From the NCBI RefSeq assembly GCF_006494715.1, contig NZ_CP041151.1:3782001-3846000 (forward strand): a DNA stretch of 64,000 nucleotides, written 5' to 3'. The notes below the pieces were generated by a model that did not search any database, was not told the origin of the DNA, and worked only from the letters and a program-made list of their open reading frames with translations. Positions 1-9,394 of this stretch are shown here, piece by piece; within the stretch, counting starts at the first letter, position 1; every line of letters starts with the position of its first letter. The translations under genes were made by a program, and so were the position numbers. The stretch is from Shewanella sp. SNU WT4 (GTDB lineage Bacteria; Pseudomonadota; Gammaproteobacteria; Enterobacterales; Shewanellaceae).

Positions 1-531
1 GGTGCGGTTGGAGCGCGAGCGACCACGATACTGAAAGTAATCAAAACATGGATTATTGTTAGGGCGATAAACCCCCATGCCCGACATATGAATACCAAAG
101 GCGCGGGCTCCCAATTCTAAATTAAGGGAGTGAATAGCCAGCAGCATAGCGCCCTTGCCTTGAGCTTCAAGCGCTTGCAGGTGCTCAAGACCAACCACTT
201 CCACATGGCTAGATACGCGCTTATCTGACCAATACCATGCCATGCAAGTTTCAAATAAGGCCAGCCCAGTATTGTCGATATTGAGTTTGACTAGCGCCGC
301 GCGCTCGTGCTCGCTCATGTGCGGAAAACATAAGCTCAAATTGCGCTCAATAGTGCGTTTGCGCTTAGGCATCATGCGCATTGCCACACGGCCACACACC
401 TTACCTAAACGAAATAATACGGCGTAAGGCAATAAGCTCATCAGATACATGACAGCCATTAAGCACAAGGTGCCCCAATAGCGTGGATGCAACAATTTGA
501 GGGTGAATGTTGGTGCGGTATATTTACTCAT
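1..531 (-). CDS. lpxL: Lipid A lauroyl/acyltransferase, LpxL/HtrB family (partial, C-terminus cut)
   Basis: The 177 visible N-terminal codons run off the left end; the family is usually about 300 residues. These inner-membrane enzymes transfer an acyl chain from acyl-ACP to the Kdo2-lipid A precursor. The sequence shows a membrane-anchoring hydrophobic segment at about residues 20-42. It has the catalytic HX4E motif as H134-SLNL-E139, and the conserved VYRPNNNP substrate loop at about 154-161, typical of the LpxL/LpxM/LpxP group. The start is ATG at 531. A plausible sigma-70 promoter lies about 75 bp upstream. LpxL is the best guess; LpxP or LpxM cannot be excluded from the N-terminal half. 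The family call is secure and the exact acyl specificity is not. Confidence 0.88.
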   Translation of the reverse strand, partial: MSKYTAPTFTLKLLHPRYWGTLCLMAVMYLMSLLPYAVLFRLGKVCGRVAMRMMPKRKRTIERNLSLCFPHMSEHERAALVKLNIDNTGLALFETCMAWYWSDKRVSSHVEVVGLEHLQALEAQGKGAMLLAIHSLNLELGARAFGIHMSGMGVYRPNNNPCFDYFQYRGRSRSNRT

Positions 532-601
532 AATGCCTCAGGCCCAGTGATGAGCTCACTAGTTCAATAGCAAGCGGGGCAAATCACAACAAAGGAGCGG
601 C

Positions 602-629
602 ATTTTATGCGTCTTAGCTAAAATAACAA
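602..629 (-). promoter_or_regulatory. Putative sigma-70 promoter for lpxL
   Basis: Reading the minus strand, TTGTTA (-35) is followed after 16 bp by TAAAAT (-10), about 70 bp upstream of the lpxL ATG. It is the best promoter-like pair in the 277-bp gap. It was found by eye only. Confidence 0.35.
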
Positions 630-808
630 GGCGCTTAGCCCTTAAAGCGCGGCTCGCGCCCATTTTTTGGTCAAAGTCGCGCCTTATGGCGCAAGTTACA
701 CTAAATTAGCTAAACGTTTTAGCCCAGTTGACGGCGCCGCGGATGCAAGCCTAAGTGCTACAATGCGCGCAATCACTAGCCAGTGTTTATGCCCGTTAAG
801 TGACCCTA

Positions 809-1552
809 TTACAGCCAAGGACCAAAGCGAGTAAGGGAGCGCGATACACTAAAATCTAAGCGGCTCGATAACTCATCTATACCGACCTTTAAGCCATGGT
901 CTCGCAATATGCCAGGCTGCTTAGCGGCAAAGACCACCCAGTTACTGCCAGAGGTGAGACACGCGTAAACGTCAGCAAAACTTGCTTGCAGTCGGGCGAG
1001 TAATTCCACATCGCGGCTATGCTCTTTCCAGCAATTAAGCACTAACAGACCATCGGCTTTTAGCAAGTTAAAGGCATTATCGATAAAAACTTGCGATAAC
1101 TGCTGCTCATCTATGCCAGCATCGGTATAGATATCGGCATATATCACGTCACAGCGCTTATGATCGCCAGCAGCTAAAAACTTCATGGCATCAGCTTCAA
1201 TCAATTGCAATTTTTTGCTGGGCTGCACCCGAAAATAACGCTTCGCTAACTCAATCACTTGCGGGCGCAATTCCACGGCTGTGAGCTTAATCGCGGGATC
1301 ATAATGTTTAAGTGAATGCAGTAAGGCGCCGCCACCTAGCCCTAACACTATGGCTGATTTAGGTTTAATAAATAACAGACTGAGTAGCATCGCCTGCACA
1401 TAAGTATGCTGCGGGATATGGGGCGCACTTTTTAATTGCTTACTTTGCTCATCGTTATCGCCAAAGGCCAACAATCGATAATCATTGTCTTCAACCACAC
1501 TGATAGGACCAAACTGATCCTCTCCCTGCCACAAGCAGTGATAGTCACTCAT
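809..1552 (-). CDS. Spermidine synthase-like methyltransferase-fold protein
   Basis: This 247-residue protein has the Rossmann fold of the spermidine synthase/SAM-methyltransferase superfamily. Visible motifs are the glycine loop GLGGG at 71-75, the acidic ribose-binding end of strand 2 (VELRP, 93-97), D121 in the EADAMKF adenine-pocket motif, and YADIYTDAG at 138-146, which corresponds to the catalytic Asp region of SpeE. It is shorter than true SpeE (about 285 residues) and begins almost directly with the core domain, so aminopropyl transfer is uncertain. Such stand-alone SpeE-like proteins are common and mostly uncharacterised. It appears monocistronic, with lpxL ahead in the same direction after a 277-bp gap. 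Confidence 0.8.
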   Translation of the reverse strand: MSDYHCLWQGEDQFGPISVVEDNDYRLLAFGDNDEQSKQLKSAPHIPQHTYVQAMLLSLLFIKPKSAIVLGLGGGALLHSLKHYDPAIKLTAVELRPQVIELAKRYFRVQPSKKLQLIEADAMKFLAAGDHKRCDVIYADIYTDAGIDEQQLSQVFIDNAFNLLKADGLLVLNCWKEHSRDVELLARLQASFADVYACLTSGSNWVVFAAKQPGILRDHGLKVGIDELSSRLDFSVSRSLTRFGPWL

Positions 1553-1865
1553 GCGTCTTGCTCGAAAAGAAAAAAGCTATTTTGCCACAGCTTGGCTTAA
1601 TCCTCGCATATTTAACGTAAGACTATTTAAGCGCAAGACATTGAAAGATTACTTTTCACACAAGTGTTAACCAAAGGCCATGGATTGATTGAATAGCGCC
1701 CACAATAGATCGCAGTCAACACTAAAACCACCAAACTAGCAAAACAAACTCAAACAAAACAACAAGGCCAACAGTTCATTTACTCGCCACTTTGATCTTG
1801 ATCACAGGAAAATTTTACCAACTGATTAAAATTCGCGCTCAATTCATTAACCATTGAGACAACCA
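1553..1865. other. Divergent intergenic region, 313 bp
   Basis: AT-rich spacer between the divergent SpeE-like and DUF3332 genes. The only feature I can support is the CRP-like promoter at its right end (1791-1832). An A/C-rich run around 1730-1775 has no recognisable structure, and no small ORF with a Shine-Dalgarno is apparent. Confidence 0.6.
1791..1832 (+). promoter_or_regulatory. CRP-like site and class II-spaced -10 element upstream of the DUF3332 gene
   Basis: TTTGA-TCTTGA-TCACA at 1791-1806 matches the CRP consensus TGTGA-N6-TCACA in 9 of 10 arm positions and has the usual TCnnGA core. A TAAAAT -10 element sits at 1827-1832. That predicts transcription from about 1839-1840, putting the CRP dyad centre near -41.5, the classic class II position. 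No good -35 is present, as expected for an activator-dependent promoter. Seen by eye; no binding data. Confidence 0.55.
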
Positions 1866-2402
1866 ATGACTTCTACAAAAAAACTGGCCATCGGCGCCTC
1901 ACTACTTATCTGTACTCAACTGGCAGGTTGCATGGGTACCATGGGTCTTAGTGGTTTAGTCACTAAGGGTAACCTGAGTGTGGTTGACAACCGTTTTGGC
2001 CGTGCTGGTGTGTATATCTTATTAGCGCCTGTGTATGCCTTTGCAGCTACCGGTGACTTGTTCATTTTCAACACTATCGAATTCTGGACTGGTACTAACC
2101 CTATTACTGGTAAATCACCAGCCTTAGTAGATATGCCTGTTGAAGCGGTATTCAAAGTAAACCAACACTTAGATAAAGACTTAACTAAAGCTCCTTTAAC
2201 TGGCGTTAAGTTAACTAAAGCGACCGTGACTCCAGTGAATGCTAACAAACTGGATATGCTGCTGACTTATGAAGATGGTAGCGAGCAAATCATGTCTGGC
2301 GAGAAGACTGGCGATAACGTTAACTTCTATCTTGACGGTCAAATCGTAGCCACAGCGTCAACAGCTGAGCTGCAAGCTTATTACGCTAGCCGTCAAAGCT
2401 AA
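1866..2402 (+). CDS. DUF3332-type lipoprotein of unknown function
   Basis: A 178-residue exported protein. From the ATG at 1866 it has a charged N-terminus, a hydrophobic stretch and the lipobox LAGC at about residues 19-22, so it should be lipidated. A TTG 12 bp upstream is in frame, but the ATG has a GAG Shine-Dalgarno at good spacing and gives a normal signal peptide. The body has a hydrophobic region (GVYILLAPVYAFAATGDLF) and a C-terminal beta-rich domain, resembling DUF3332 proteins of Shewanella and Vibrio; that family name is from memory. The function is unknown. It lies upstream of a terminator hairpin and behind a CRP-type promoter, which suggests carbon- or respiration-linked expression. 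Confidence 0.8.
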   Translation: MTSTKKLAIGASLLICTQLAGCMGTMGLSGLVTKGNLSVVDNRFGRAGVYILLAPVYAFAATGDLFIFNTIEFWTGTNPITGKSPALVDMPVEAVFKVNQHLDKDLTKAPLTGVKLTKATVTPVNANKLDMLLTYEDGSEQIMSGEKTGDNVNFYLDGQIVATASTAELQAYYASRQS

Positions 2403-2456
2403 AATCTTGCTAACAGTAAGCCATGGCTAAATGCTCAAGCTTACTGCACGCAACAA

Positions 2457-2485
2457 CAATAAGGCTGCCAATGGCAGCCTTATTG
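2457..2485. terminator. Bidirectional terminator-like hairpin between DUF3332 gene and ldhA
   Basis: A perfect 13-bp stem (CAATAAGGCTGCC / GGCAGCCTTATTG) with a 3-nt loop lies in the convergent gap. The U-run is short on both strands. Confidence 0.65.
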
Positions 2486-2504
2486 CTATCTAGTGGTTTA
2501 TTCT

Positions 2505-2535
2505 TATGACTTGTGAGATTCCTACGACTTGTGAG
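2505..2535. repeat. Imperfect 18-bp tandem duplication near the ldhA 3' end
   Basis: TATGACTTGTGAG at 2505 and TACGACTTGTGAG at 2523 form two copies at a period of 18 bp in the convergent spacer. Confidence 0.6.
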
Positions 2536-2575
2536 TTAGTTGCTTAGCCACTTATCGCACCGAGTCATCCACTGA

Positions 2576-3565
2576 TTAGCACAACAGATAAGGACACACT
2601 TCCCCAGCCAAGGTCTGCTGCACATTGGTTAAGGTGGTTTCAGCAATAGAGTCGAGCGCTTCGGCAGTTAAGAACGCCTGATGACCGGTAAAGACCACAT
2701 TATGGCAAGCCGATAAACGCCTAAAAACATCATCTTGAATGATTTCATTAGACTTATCTTGGAAGAACAAGTCTTTTTCATTCTCGTACACATCAAGCCC
2801 TAACGAGCCAATTTTCCCAAGTTTCAAGGCTTCCATGGCATCAACGGCGTTCAATAGGCCGCCGCGACTGGTGTTAATCACCATCATCCCAGGTTTCATC
2901 TTATCAAAACTCGCTTGGCACAATAGGTGATGATTTTCAGCAGTTAATGGGCAATGCAAACTGATGATGTCGCACACTGGGAACATCTCATCTAGGCTCA
3001 CATACTCAACCCCTAAGGCGATGACCGCAGGGTTTGGATAAGGATCAAAAGCTAACACCTTGCAGCCAAAGCCTTGAATAATCTTGATGGTGGCTAAACC
3101 AATTTTACCTGTGCCAATAATGCCAACGGTTTTACCAAATAAGTTAAAACCGACTAAACCATCGAGGGAGAAGTTAGCGTCGCGGGTCCGTTGATAGGCT
3201 TTATGGATTTTGCGGTTTAAGGTCAAAATCAAGGCTATGGTATGTTCAGCGACCGATTCCGGTGAGTAAGCTGGCACGTTAACTACATGTATGCCTAAGC
3301 GCTTAGCCGCCACTAAATCGACATTGTTAAACCCAGCGCAGCGCATGGCAATAATCTTAGTGCCATGCTCGGCTAATTCGGTCAGTATTTCAGCACTGAG
3401 TTCATCATTAACGAAGGCACAAATCACTTCAAAGCCATGGGCCAAAGGCACGGTTTTCGAGCTTAAGCGTAAATCAAAATATTCTATTTCAGCGCTAAAT
3501 TGAGCCGCGCTCTGATTAAAGTGATGGATGTCGTAATGTTTAGCGCTAAAGAAACCAATTCTCAT
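2576..3565 (-). CDS. ldhA: Fermentative D-lactate dehydrogenase
   Basis: A cytoplasmic NADH-dependent enzyme reducing pyruvate to D-lactate during anaerobic growth. It has 329 residues, the normal LdhA length. The D-isomer-specific 2-hydroxyacid dehydrogenase fold is clear: NAD-binding GTGKIG at 151-156 and the catalytic triad R234 (NTSRGG), E263 and H295 (TGHQAFLT), one position offset from the E. coli enzyme. The Y100-SPESVAEH stretch is also typical. The start ATG at 3565 is preceded by AAGGAG. It is oriented with fccA upstream, but a 257-bp gap holding an fccA terminator suggests separate transcripts. In S. oneidensis the same genes lie close together and both serve anaerobic electron disposal. 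Confidence 0.95.
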   Translation of the reverse strand: MRIGFFSAKHYDIHHFNQSAAQFSAEIEYFDLRLSSKTVPLAHGFEVICAFVNDELSAEILTELAEHGTKIIAMRCAGFNNVDLVAAKRLGIHVVNVPAYSPESVAEHTIALILTLNRKIHKAYQRTRDANFSLDGLVGFNLFGKTVGIIGTGKIGLATIKIIQGFGCKVLAFDPYPNPAVIALGVEYVSLDEMFPVCDIISLHCPLTAENHHLLCQASFDKMKPGMMVINTSRGGLLNAVDAMEALKLGKIGSLGLDVYENEKDLFFQDKSNEIIQDDVFRRLSACHNVVFTGHQAFLTAEALDSIAETTLTNVQQTLAGEVCPYLLC

Positions 3566-3777
3566 GTCCTACTCCTTGATGACGACTGGGCTGGCTGTTG
3601 CTACTTAGTCTAAACGAAATTGGCAGGCGATAACGCTAATGTGCTCAACTAACGGTCACGTTAACTGAAGATAATTTATGACTCATGTCCCAAATGCGGT
3701 GAAGATAAGATAAGTGACCACTAAGGCGTTATCGCCGTAAGTCAATGACAAGCAGCATTCACTAACGCCCCGCTTAG

Positions 3778-3803
3778 CAAAACGGGCCCCTAAGGACCCG
3801 TTG
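3778..3803 (-). terminator. Rho-independent terminator of fccA
   Basis: On the minus strand an interrupted GC-rich stem (AACGGG...CCCGTT with an inner pairing) is followed by a short T run. It starts 20 bp after the fccA stop. Confidence 0.6.
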
Positions 3804-3822
3804 ATTAACTCATACTAAGCAA

Positions 3823-5601
3823 TTAATTTTTCTCAGCGTAAGCCGCGGCATCTGTACCAGCAATACGGCCAAAGGTGACGATATCAGAAATGGCGTTACC
3901 TCCTAAACGGTTAGCGCCATGCACGCCGCCAGTGATTTCACCAGCAGCATACAAGCCCTTGATGATTTGACCATTTTGACCTTGTACTTCACCCTTAGTA
4001 TCAATTTTCACGCCGCCCATGGTGTGATGCACAGCAGGCTTCACTTCCATGGCATAGTAAGGGCCTTTATTAAGCTCTCTAGGTAAATCTGGGCGACCAA
4101 AGGCATCATCTTTACCTGCTAATACTGCCTGGTTATAGCTAGCAATACTGGCCTCTAAGTTAACTGGCGGTACGCCCATCTTCTTAGCTAAATCCGCTAC
4201 AGTTTGGCCTTCTTCAACGATATGCAAATGCACATAGCCTTCAATCTTACTTAATGATTTACGCACGGCATCATCAAATACCAAGTAAGCACTGGCACCT
4301 TTTTGTGCCAAAATAGCGGCAGAGGCTTTATCGCGAGTGGTGATTTCGTTAACGAATCGCTGACCTTCACGGTTAATCAGAATAGCGCCATTACCACGCA
4401 CAGCTTCTGTTACCATTACGCCGCCGACTGGCGAGTAAGTTGGATGCGCTTGAATGTATTCAAGATCGCGCGTTGCCGCGCCCGCTTGTATAGCAACATC
4501 TAAGCCATCACCAGTAGCACCTGGGTGATTGGTGGCAGCAAAGCCAGCCAGTTTCGGATCGTACTGAGCCACGCGCTCATTGTTACGGGCAAAACCGCCA
4601 GTTGCTAGCACTACGGCATCGGCCTTAATGACGTAATAACCTGTGTGCTCACCTTTAACCAGCACGCCAGTCACTTTGCCACCCGTTTCTAAAATACGCA
4701 CCACGCGGCTATTTAAGCGAATGTCAGTACCGCGCTCAGTGGCGGCGTCCCATAATACTTGCGCTACTTCAGCACCCACACCAGCGCCACCCGTTGGGCG
4801 GTGAGAGCGATTAACACTGGCGCCACCCATACGGCCGACATCATTCATGTCCGCGCCCATGGCCATTAACCAATCTATAGAGTCTGATGACTCATTGGCT
4901 AACACTTTGACTAATTCAGGATCATTAAGATTGCGACCACCTTTCATGGTGTCTTCAATCATGATGGCTTTCTTATCTTCAATGCCAAGCTTAGCTTGCG
5001 GCTTAGTTTCAGCAGCATTCATACCACCGGCAGCCAGCTTAGTGTTACCGCCCGCAATAGGCTCTTTTTCCAGCACTATGACAGAGGCGCCATGGTTACG
5101 CGCAGCGACCGCAGCCGCTAAGCCTGCGCCACCTGAACCAATAACCACTACATCGGTTGATTCGCTTGGGCCTGAAGCAATGGCTTGATCTTGCGCTTTC
5201 TTATCGGCATCAACCGGAACGAACTTACGCTCCCACTTGCCTTCATAAGGCATGTTATAGTCAAAGCTATGGCAAGCATCACAGTAAGCGACTGATTTTT
5301 CATGGCCCTTATGACATGCGGTACAAGCAATATCACCAATGAGGTGTGAACTATGGGGGGAGACTATGGTTTTAGGATCGTTTAGCGCCACTTCTTTCAG
5401 CGTGCCATGACAGCTAACGCACTGACTGTTCTCATGCTTGAGATTATCATCAGTAGGGCCTTTTTCAGTGACGTGACAAGATTCACAGCCACCCATTTCA
5501 GTATGAAAATCTGCCAAGTAATCAGCGGCAGCCCACACATTGCCCGCCATAACTCCAGAAACCATCACGGCTAATACCGTTTTACGCATGATACGAATCA
5601 T
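3823..5601 (-). CDS. fccA: Periplasmic flavocytochrome c3 fumarate reductase
   Basis: A soluble tetraheme flavoenzyme that passes electrons from CymA to fumarate, the characteristic Shewanella fumarate reductase; it also acts as a periplasmic electron carrier. It has 592 residues with a Sec signal peptide ending near AWA-AAD (about residue 25). There are four CXXCH heme sites, at 39-43, 61-65, 93-97 and 107-111. These are followed by the FAD dinucleotide motif [10 protein letters not shown] (151-160) and the fumarate reductase/KsdD-type flavin domain, including a C-terminal HTMGG and GGNAISD region. The ATG at 5601 has a GGTGGA Shine-Dalgarno; an internal ATG four codons in is less likely. 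It appears monocistronic with its own terminator. Confidence 0.96.
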   Translation of the reverse strand: MIRIMRKTVLAVMVSGVMAGNVWAAADYLADFHTEMGGCESCHVTEKGPTDDNLKHENSQCVSCHGTLKEVALNDPKTIVSPHSSHLIGDIACTACHKGHEKSVAYCDACHSFDYNMPYEGKWERKFVPVDADKKAQDQAIASGPSESTDVVVIGSGGAGLAAAVAARNHGASVIVLEKEPIAGGNTKLAAGGMNAAETKPQAKLGIEDKKAIMIEDTMKGGRNLNDPELVKVLANESSDSIDWLMAMGADMNDVGRMGGASVNRSHRPTGGAGVGAEVAQVLWDAATERGTDIRLNSRVVRILETGGKVTGVLVKGEHTGYYVIKADAVVLATGGFARNNERVAQYDPKLAGFAATNHPGATGDGLDVAIQAGAATRDLEYIQAHPTYSPVGGVMVTEAVRGNGAILINREGQRFVNEITTRDKASAAILAQKGASAYLVFDDAVRKSLSKIEGYVHLHIVEEGQTVADLAKKMGVPPVNLEASIASYNQAVLAGKDDAFGRPDLPRELNKGPYYAMEVKPAVHHTMGGVKIDTKGEVQGQNGQIIKGLYAAGEITGGVHGANRLGGNAISDIVTFGRIAGTDAAAYAEKN

Positions 5602-5951
5602 CTATTCCACCCATTTAGTAGTAAATACACCAACTGCAATATATTAAGGCCGCCTAATAAAAGCCTTTATTTACAGGAGTATTGCTTATTGGCGCAAATG
5701 TACCACTACCAAAAGAGGTATATATTTATGCGTATCACAGATTATCTATTGTTAATTTTAACCCGTTAAAAATCCAAGCAAGCTCACATTGTTAGCATGA
5801 ATAGTCTGCCTCTAACTCAGCGCTAGTCATTTCATCCTTTTCATGGTCATCTCACAATTTTTGCTTTGGCTCACGGCAATTCTTGCGTTTTAAGCCGCTT
5901 TAACTCCATGATATCCGCCATATTGGCTTTATTTTTACCTTAGGTGTACCT
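5602..5951. other. Divergent intergenic region upstream of fccA, 350 bp
   Basis: AT-rich control region between fccA and a small membrane protein gene. On the minus strand there are TGTGA half-sites (for example TGTGATACGCATAAA near 5723-5737) and a GTTAAAATTAAC palindrome near 5755-5766. These could be degenerate CRP or ArcA sites, but neither is a convincing full match. No small gene is visible. Confidence 0.5.
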
Positions 5952-6347
5952 GTGACTGAGACTCAATTCTGGCTGCAACGCTTGGCAAAAACTGGTCTGC
6001 GAGCCCTGCATATCGTCGGTGTGTGCGGCGCCGCGGGCGGCATTTTATTAGCTGTGCCAATGGATGCTTGGCTCACCTACTGGATTATCGCCATGGTGAC
6101 GGGTTTAATCTTGATGCTGTGGGAAGTTATTCGCGATTGGCGCTGGCTTATCCAGCTAAAGGGCGTACTCACCTTAGTGAAGATTGGCTTATTACTGCTG
6201 TTCATTCCATTGGCGAGCGCGAAACCTGCGCTCATCATTGCCATCATTTTATTGTCCGTAATTGTGTCACACGGCCCATCTGGGCTTAGGCATTACTCCA
6301 TCATTCATCGCCGCCGCTTAGATAGCAAAAAAGAGATTAAAGGCTAG
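5952..6347 (+). CDS. Small inner-membrane protein, CopD/DUF2269-like
   Basis: A 131-residue, highly hydrophobic protein with about four membrane segments (roughly residues 15-36, 40-60, 70-92 and 93-110) and a basic C-terminus (HRRRLD..KKEIKG), so the C-terminus should be cytoplasmic. The first helix carries LRALHIVGVCGAAGG. A membrane histidine followed by a glycine-rich turn is reminiscent of CopD/HemJ-like heme-binding helices, but that is a weak resemblance. The start is GTG at 5952; no ATG lies nearby in frame. A strong terminator follows. The function is unknown; its place divergent from fccA is suggestive only. Confidence 0.65.
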   Translation: MTETQFWLQRLAKTGLRALHIVGVCGAAGGILLAVPMDAWLTYWIIAMVTGLILMLWEVIRDWRWLIQLKGVLTLVKIGLLLLFIPLASAKPALIIAIILLSVIVSHGPSGLRHYSIIHRRRLDSKKEIKG

Positions 6348-6372
6348 TAGGCCTAGGCTGAACAGCTGCCAA

Positions 6373-6410
6373 TAAAAAGCCCCCGAACATTACTGCTCGA
6401 GGGCTTTTTT
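6373..6410. terminator. Bidirectional rho-independent terminator
   Basis: AAAAAGCCC pairs with GGGCTTTTT and is flanked by A and T runs, in the 96-bp convergent gap. It serves both the small membrane protein gene and the TonB receptor gene. Confidence 0.85.
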
Positions 6411-6443
6411 CAAAATCACTAACGACTCACACTGACTTAATGC

Positions 6444-9218
6444 TTAGAAGCGATACGACACTTCTGCGCGATAAGCGGCGCCAATCGCAGCACCTGGGTA
6501 AGAGAAGCTGTTGTAATATGGCCAGCTGTTATGAGTTACGTCGACTTCTGGGCGTTCGTTAAGAATATTCTCACCAATTAACTGCACTGTCAGGTTGTCA
6601 GTAAATTGATAACCCACAGACATGTTAACCGTGAAATATTGCTGTAAACGGTCAACTTTAACAACATTACCCGTCACAGGGTCATAGTTGCCGGCAGGTT
6701 GCTCCCATACAGGGATACTACCCATACGATCGCCGCGAATCGCAGCTTGCCACTCTTGATAATCCCAGCTCACAGTTAAGTTCACTTTTGAGCGCGGCTC
6801 GCTGTTATCTTTATCATCACGTAATTCTTGCAGTTCGGCTTCGCTATTGGCTTGATAACGGGTATTTAAAATATGAGTCCAACCCAAGTTGAAGCCCCAA
6901 TCACCGTATTGAGTATCTAAGCCATAGCTAATTTGTGTATCTATACCACGCTGCTGATATAACGCTTTGTTTTCAGGAGTAACGTTAATGGTTTCAATTT
7001 CACCCGCGCCAGGGCTACCAACAGGTACACGTTTAATTTTAGCCGTATTAGCAAGACATTCAGGGCTATTAGGTGACTTACCATTTAAGCTGTAATTACA
7101 GTCATACTCTAAATCCAGCAAGGTTTGCGCACTTTCGTCACGAATTAAGTCTTCAAGCTTAATATCGTAGAAATCGATAGTCATGCTCAAATCTTCAATC
7201 GGCTCTATGATAACGCCAAGCCCCCAGTTGGTACCCTTCTCTTCTTCTAAAGTTAAGCTGCCTGAACGACTACCTTTAAAGTTAGACGGATCGCAGGCGC
7301 TTTCTGATGGCACAAAGCTTGGGTCATCGTTAAAATCATCACGGCGACAACTGGTCCAGTCATAAGCATTGGAGAAGAAGCCTGAATTACCAGCAAACAC
7401 ATAATGCATATCTGGCGCGCGGAAACTTTGTCCCCAGTTACCACGGAACTTCACTTCTTCAATCGGTTGATACGTTAAACTCACTGATGGCGATAAGCGG
7501 CCACCAACATCGGTAGTATCATCATCATATTGGTCATAACGACCCGCTAAACCTAAATCTAAACCTTCAATCACAGGCACTAAGAACTCGGCGCCCACAG
7601 CATAACGACTACGATCACCGCCACCTTCAGTGCCAGTTAAGCCCTGCCACCCCATACCCGTTTGGTTTAAGGTGCGCTCATCAACCTCTAAGCTGTAACC
7701 TTGTTTGTTGTATTCAATAATGGCAGCAAAGCCCACCATACCTGCAGGTAATTCAAATAGGTCGCCATTGATATCGGCGGAGAAAGTGCGAGCATACGAA
7801 TCACCTTCAATGATTTGCGTGCCAATTAACTCATTGCGAATATCTGGCGTAATTTTGTCATAAAGACCCACTTTACCGGCGCCGTTATACAGACCAAAAG
7901 AGTTATCTATGGCACCTAAGAACATTTCAGTGACTTTCTCTTCCTTCATCCAGTCACGGGCACTTTGATAGTCATAACGACTTTCAGAGTAATAAGCCTG
8001 CCAGTTGTAATCGCTAAAGACACTGCCTTTTAAACCCGCGGTAAAGTTATATACATCTTCATCAAATTCGGTATTACGCTGCCCCATTTCATCAAAGCTA
8101 AACATACGCTGATGCAAGACATAATCGCGAGTACCACCAAAAATGTTGCCAGTGCCGTTTGGAGTATTCACTAATAAGTTTTCGCTATAGAAATGGCGCG
8201 AACCATAAACCGCTGAATCAATAGTGGTATACATACCATCTGCAAAGAATTGCAGGCTGTCGCTGATATCATACGTACCAAAGACATAACCAGTGGTGTT
8301 TTTACGCTCGTTACGAATAGTGTTATCGCCTGTGGTATCAACACCGCAATAGTTACCAAATTTTTCACGAGAGGCATACTCATAACCCGAACCAGAATCG
8401 GCGCACGCCTGCGCGCCGGGGTCGCGATACTTACCCGTTCTATTGTCTAACAATAAGATACCGCGGCTTAATGGGCCCGCGCCTGCTGGGTTATCATCAA
8501 CAGAATCTAAAAAGTCACGTTCACGTGAATAAATGGGCTCTTGCTTATAAAACTCTAAGGTACCGCCAATCGAGTAATTTGAACCTGTGGTGCCAGATGT
8601 CAGCGAGAAGCGCTGTTGATCGCCGCCGCCTTCATAGGTAGTACCATACATGGCATTGACAGTCGTAGCGTCGATATCTTTCTTCAAAATGATGTTAACA
8701 ACACCAGCTACCGCATCAGAGCCGTAAATGGCAGATGCGCCAGCGGTGACAATTTCAATGCGATCAATGGCAGCAAACGGAATACCGGCTAAGTTAACAA
8801 AGTTACTTTGGCCATTATACGGGGTTGGGTTTTCAGCAATGCGGCGACCATTGAGCAGCACTAAGGTATAGCCAGGGCCAAAGCCACGCAAGTCAATCAC
8901 GTCAGCGTTAGGGGTAAAGCCGCCTTGGGCGCCAAACTCGTTACCTTGAACGGTACCAGTATTTTGTGACAAACCTTGCAGCGCATCAAATGCCGTACTA
9001 AAGCCTTCGTTTTTCATGTCTTCAGCGGTAAGAACGACTATCGGCTGCGCCGTTTCTAAATCGGAGCGGCTAATACGGCTGCCCGTCACTTCAATGCGTT
9101 CAACTTTTTCATCTTCTTTTTTTACGTCATCAGCCGCTATGGTAACGCCCGCAAACATTAAGCTTGATGAGACAATACCTAAGTGAATTGCTTTGGCCAT
9201 TTTGGAAATCTTCAACAT
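6444..9218 (-). CDS. TonB-dependent outer-membrane receptor
   Basis: A 924-residue outer-membrane transporter. It has an N-terminal signal peptide ending near TIAA (about residue 29) and a TonB-box region (VERIEVTGSRI, about 38-48). The plug domain (about 55-180) includes the GYTLVLLNGRRI and GASAIYGSDAVAGVVNIILK signatures. A long 22-stranded barrel ends in the expected terminal aromatic (EVSYRF). The type resembles the large Shewanella/Xanthomonas receptors for sugars or peptides rather than classic siderophore receptors. Its substrate cannot be read from the sequence, though the divergent S9 peptidase hints at peptides. A strong GGAGGA Shine-Dalgarno supports the start. No Fur box was seen upstream. 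Confidence 0.9.
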   Translation of the reverse strand: MLKISKMAKAIHLGIVSSSLMFAGVTIAADDVKKEDEKVERIEVTGSRISRSDLETAQPIVVLTAEDMKNEGFSTAFDALQGLSQNTGTVQGNEFGAQGGFTPNADVIDLRGFGPGYTLVLLNGRRIAENPTPYNGQSNFVNLAGIPFAAIDRIEIVTAGASAIYGSDAVAGVVNIILKKDIDATTVNAMYGTTYEGGGDQQRFSLTSGTTGSNYSIGGTLEFYKQEPIYSRERDFLDSVDDNPAGAGPLSRGILLLDNRTGKYRDPGAQACADSGSGYEYASREKFGNYCGVDTTGDNTIRNERKNTTGYVFGTYDISDSLQFFADGMYTTIDSAVYGSRHFYSENLLVNTPNGTGNIFGGTRDYVLHQRMFSFDEMGQRNTEFDEDVYNFTAGLKGSVFSDYNWQAYYSESRYDYQSARDWMKEEKVTEMFLGAIDNSFGLYNGAGKVGLYDKITPDIRNELIGTQIIEGDSYARTFSADINGDLFELPAGMVGFAAIIEYNKQGYSLEVDERTLNQTGMGWQGLTGTEGGGDRSRYAVGAEFLVPVIEGLDLGLAGRYDQYDDDTTDVGGRLSPSVSLTYQPIEEVKFRGNWGQSFRAPDMHYVFAGNSGFFSNAYDWTSCRRDDFNDDPSFVPSESACDPSNFKGSRSGSLTLEEEKGTNWGLGVIIEPIEDLSMTIDFYDIKLEDLIRDESAQTLLDLEYDCNYSLNGKSPNSPECLANTAKIKRVPVGSPGAGEIETINVTPENKALYQQRGIDTQISYGLDTQYGDWGFNLGWTHILNTRYQANSEAELQELRDDKDNSEPRSKVNLTVSWDYQEWQAAIRGDRMGSIPVWEQPAGNYDPVTGNVVKVDRLQQYFTVNMSVGYQFTDNLTVQLIGENILNERPEVDVTHNSWPYYNSFSYPGAAIGAAYRAEVSYRF

Positions 9219-9394
9219 ACATCCTCCACAATCTTGCTGACTCTCTAAGAAGTCTCACAAGCAAGTAACTTGTTATTTATGATTTTTTTGTTGTTGCCAC
9301 GACAGCAGCAGGTAAGACGCCACCCTATTGTTTGCATCATGTAAATAATGTTACGCTTGTGTTGCCAAGGTTTTTTTAGGGGATGAGGTTTACA

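Noticed and set aside
728..764. TTGACG and TACAAT as a plus-strand promoter
   Set aside because: The spacer is 25 bp, far too long, and no plus-strand gene follows for 1.1 kb.
1916..2248. 110-codon antisense ORF over the DUF3332 gene
   Set aside because: Shadow of a real lipoprotein gene; no ribosome-binding site and biased, low-complexity composition.
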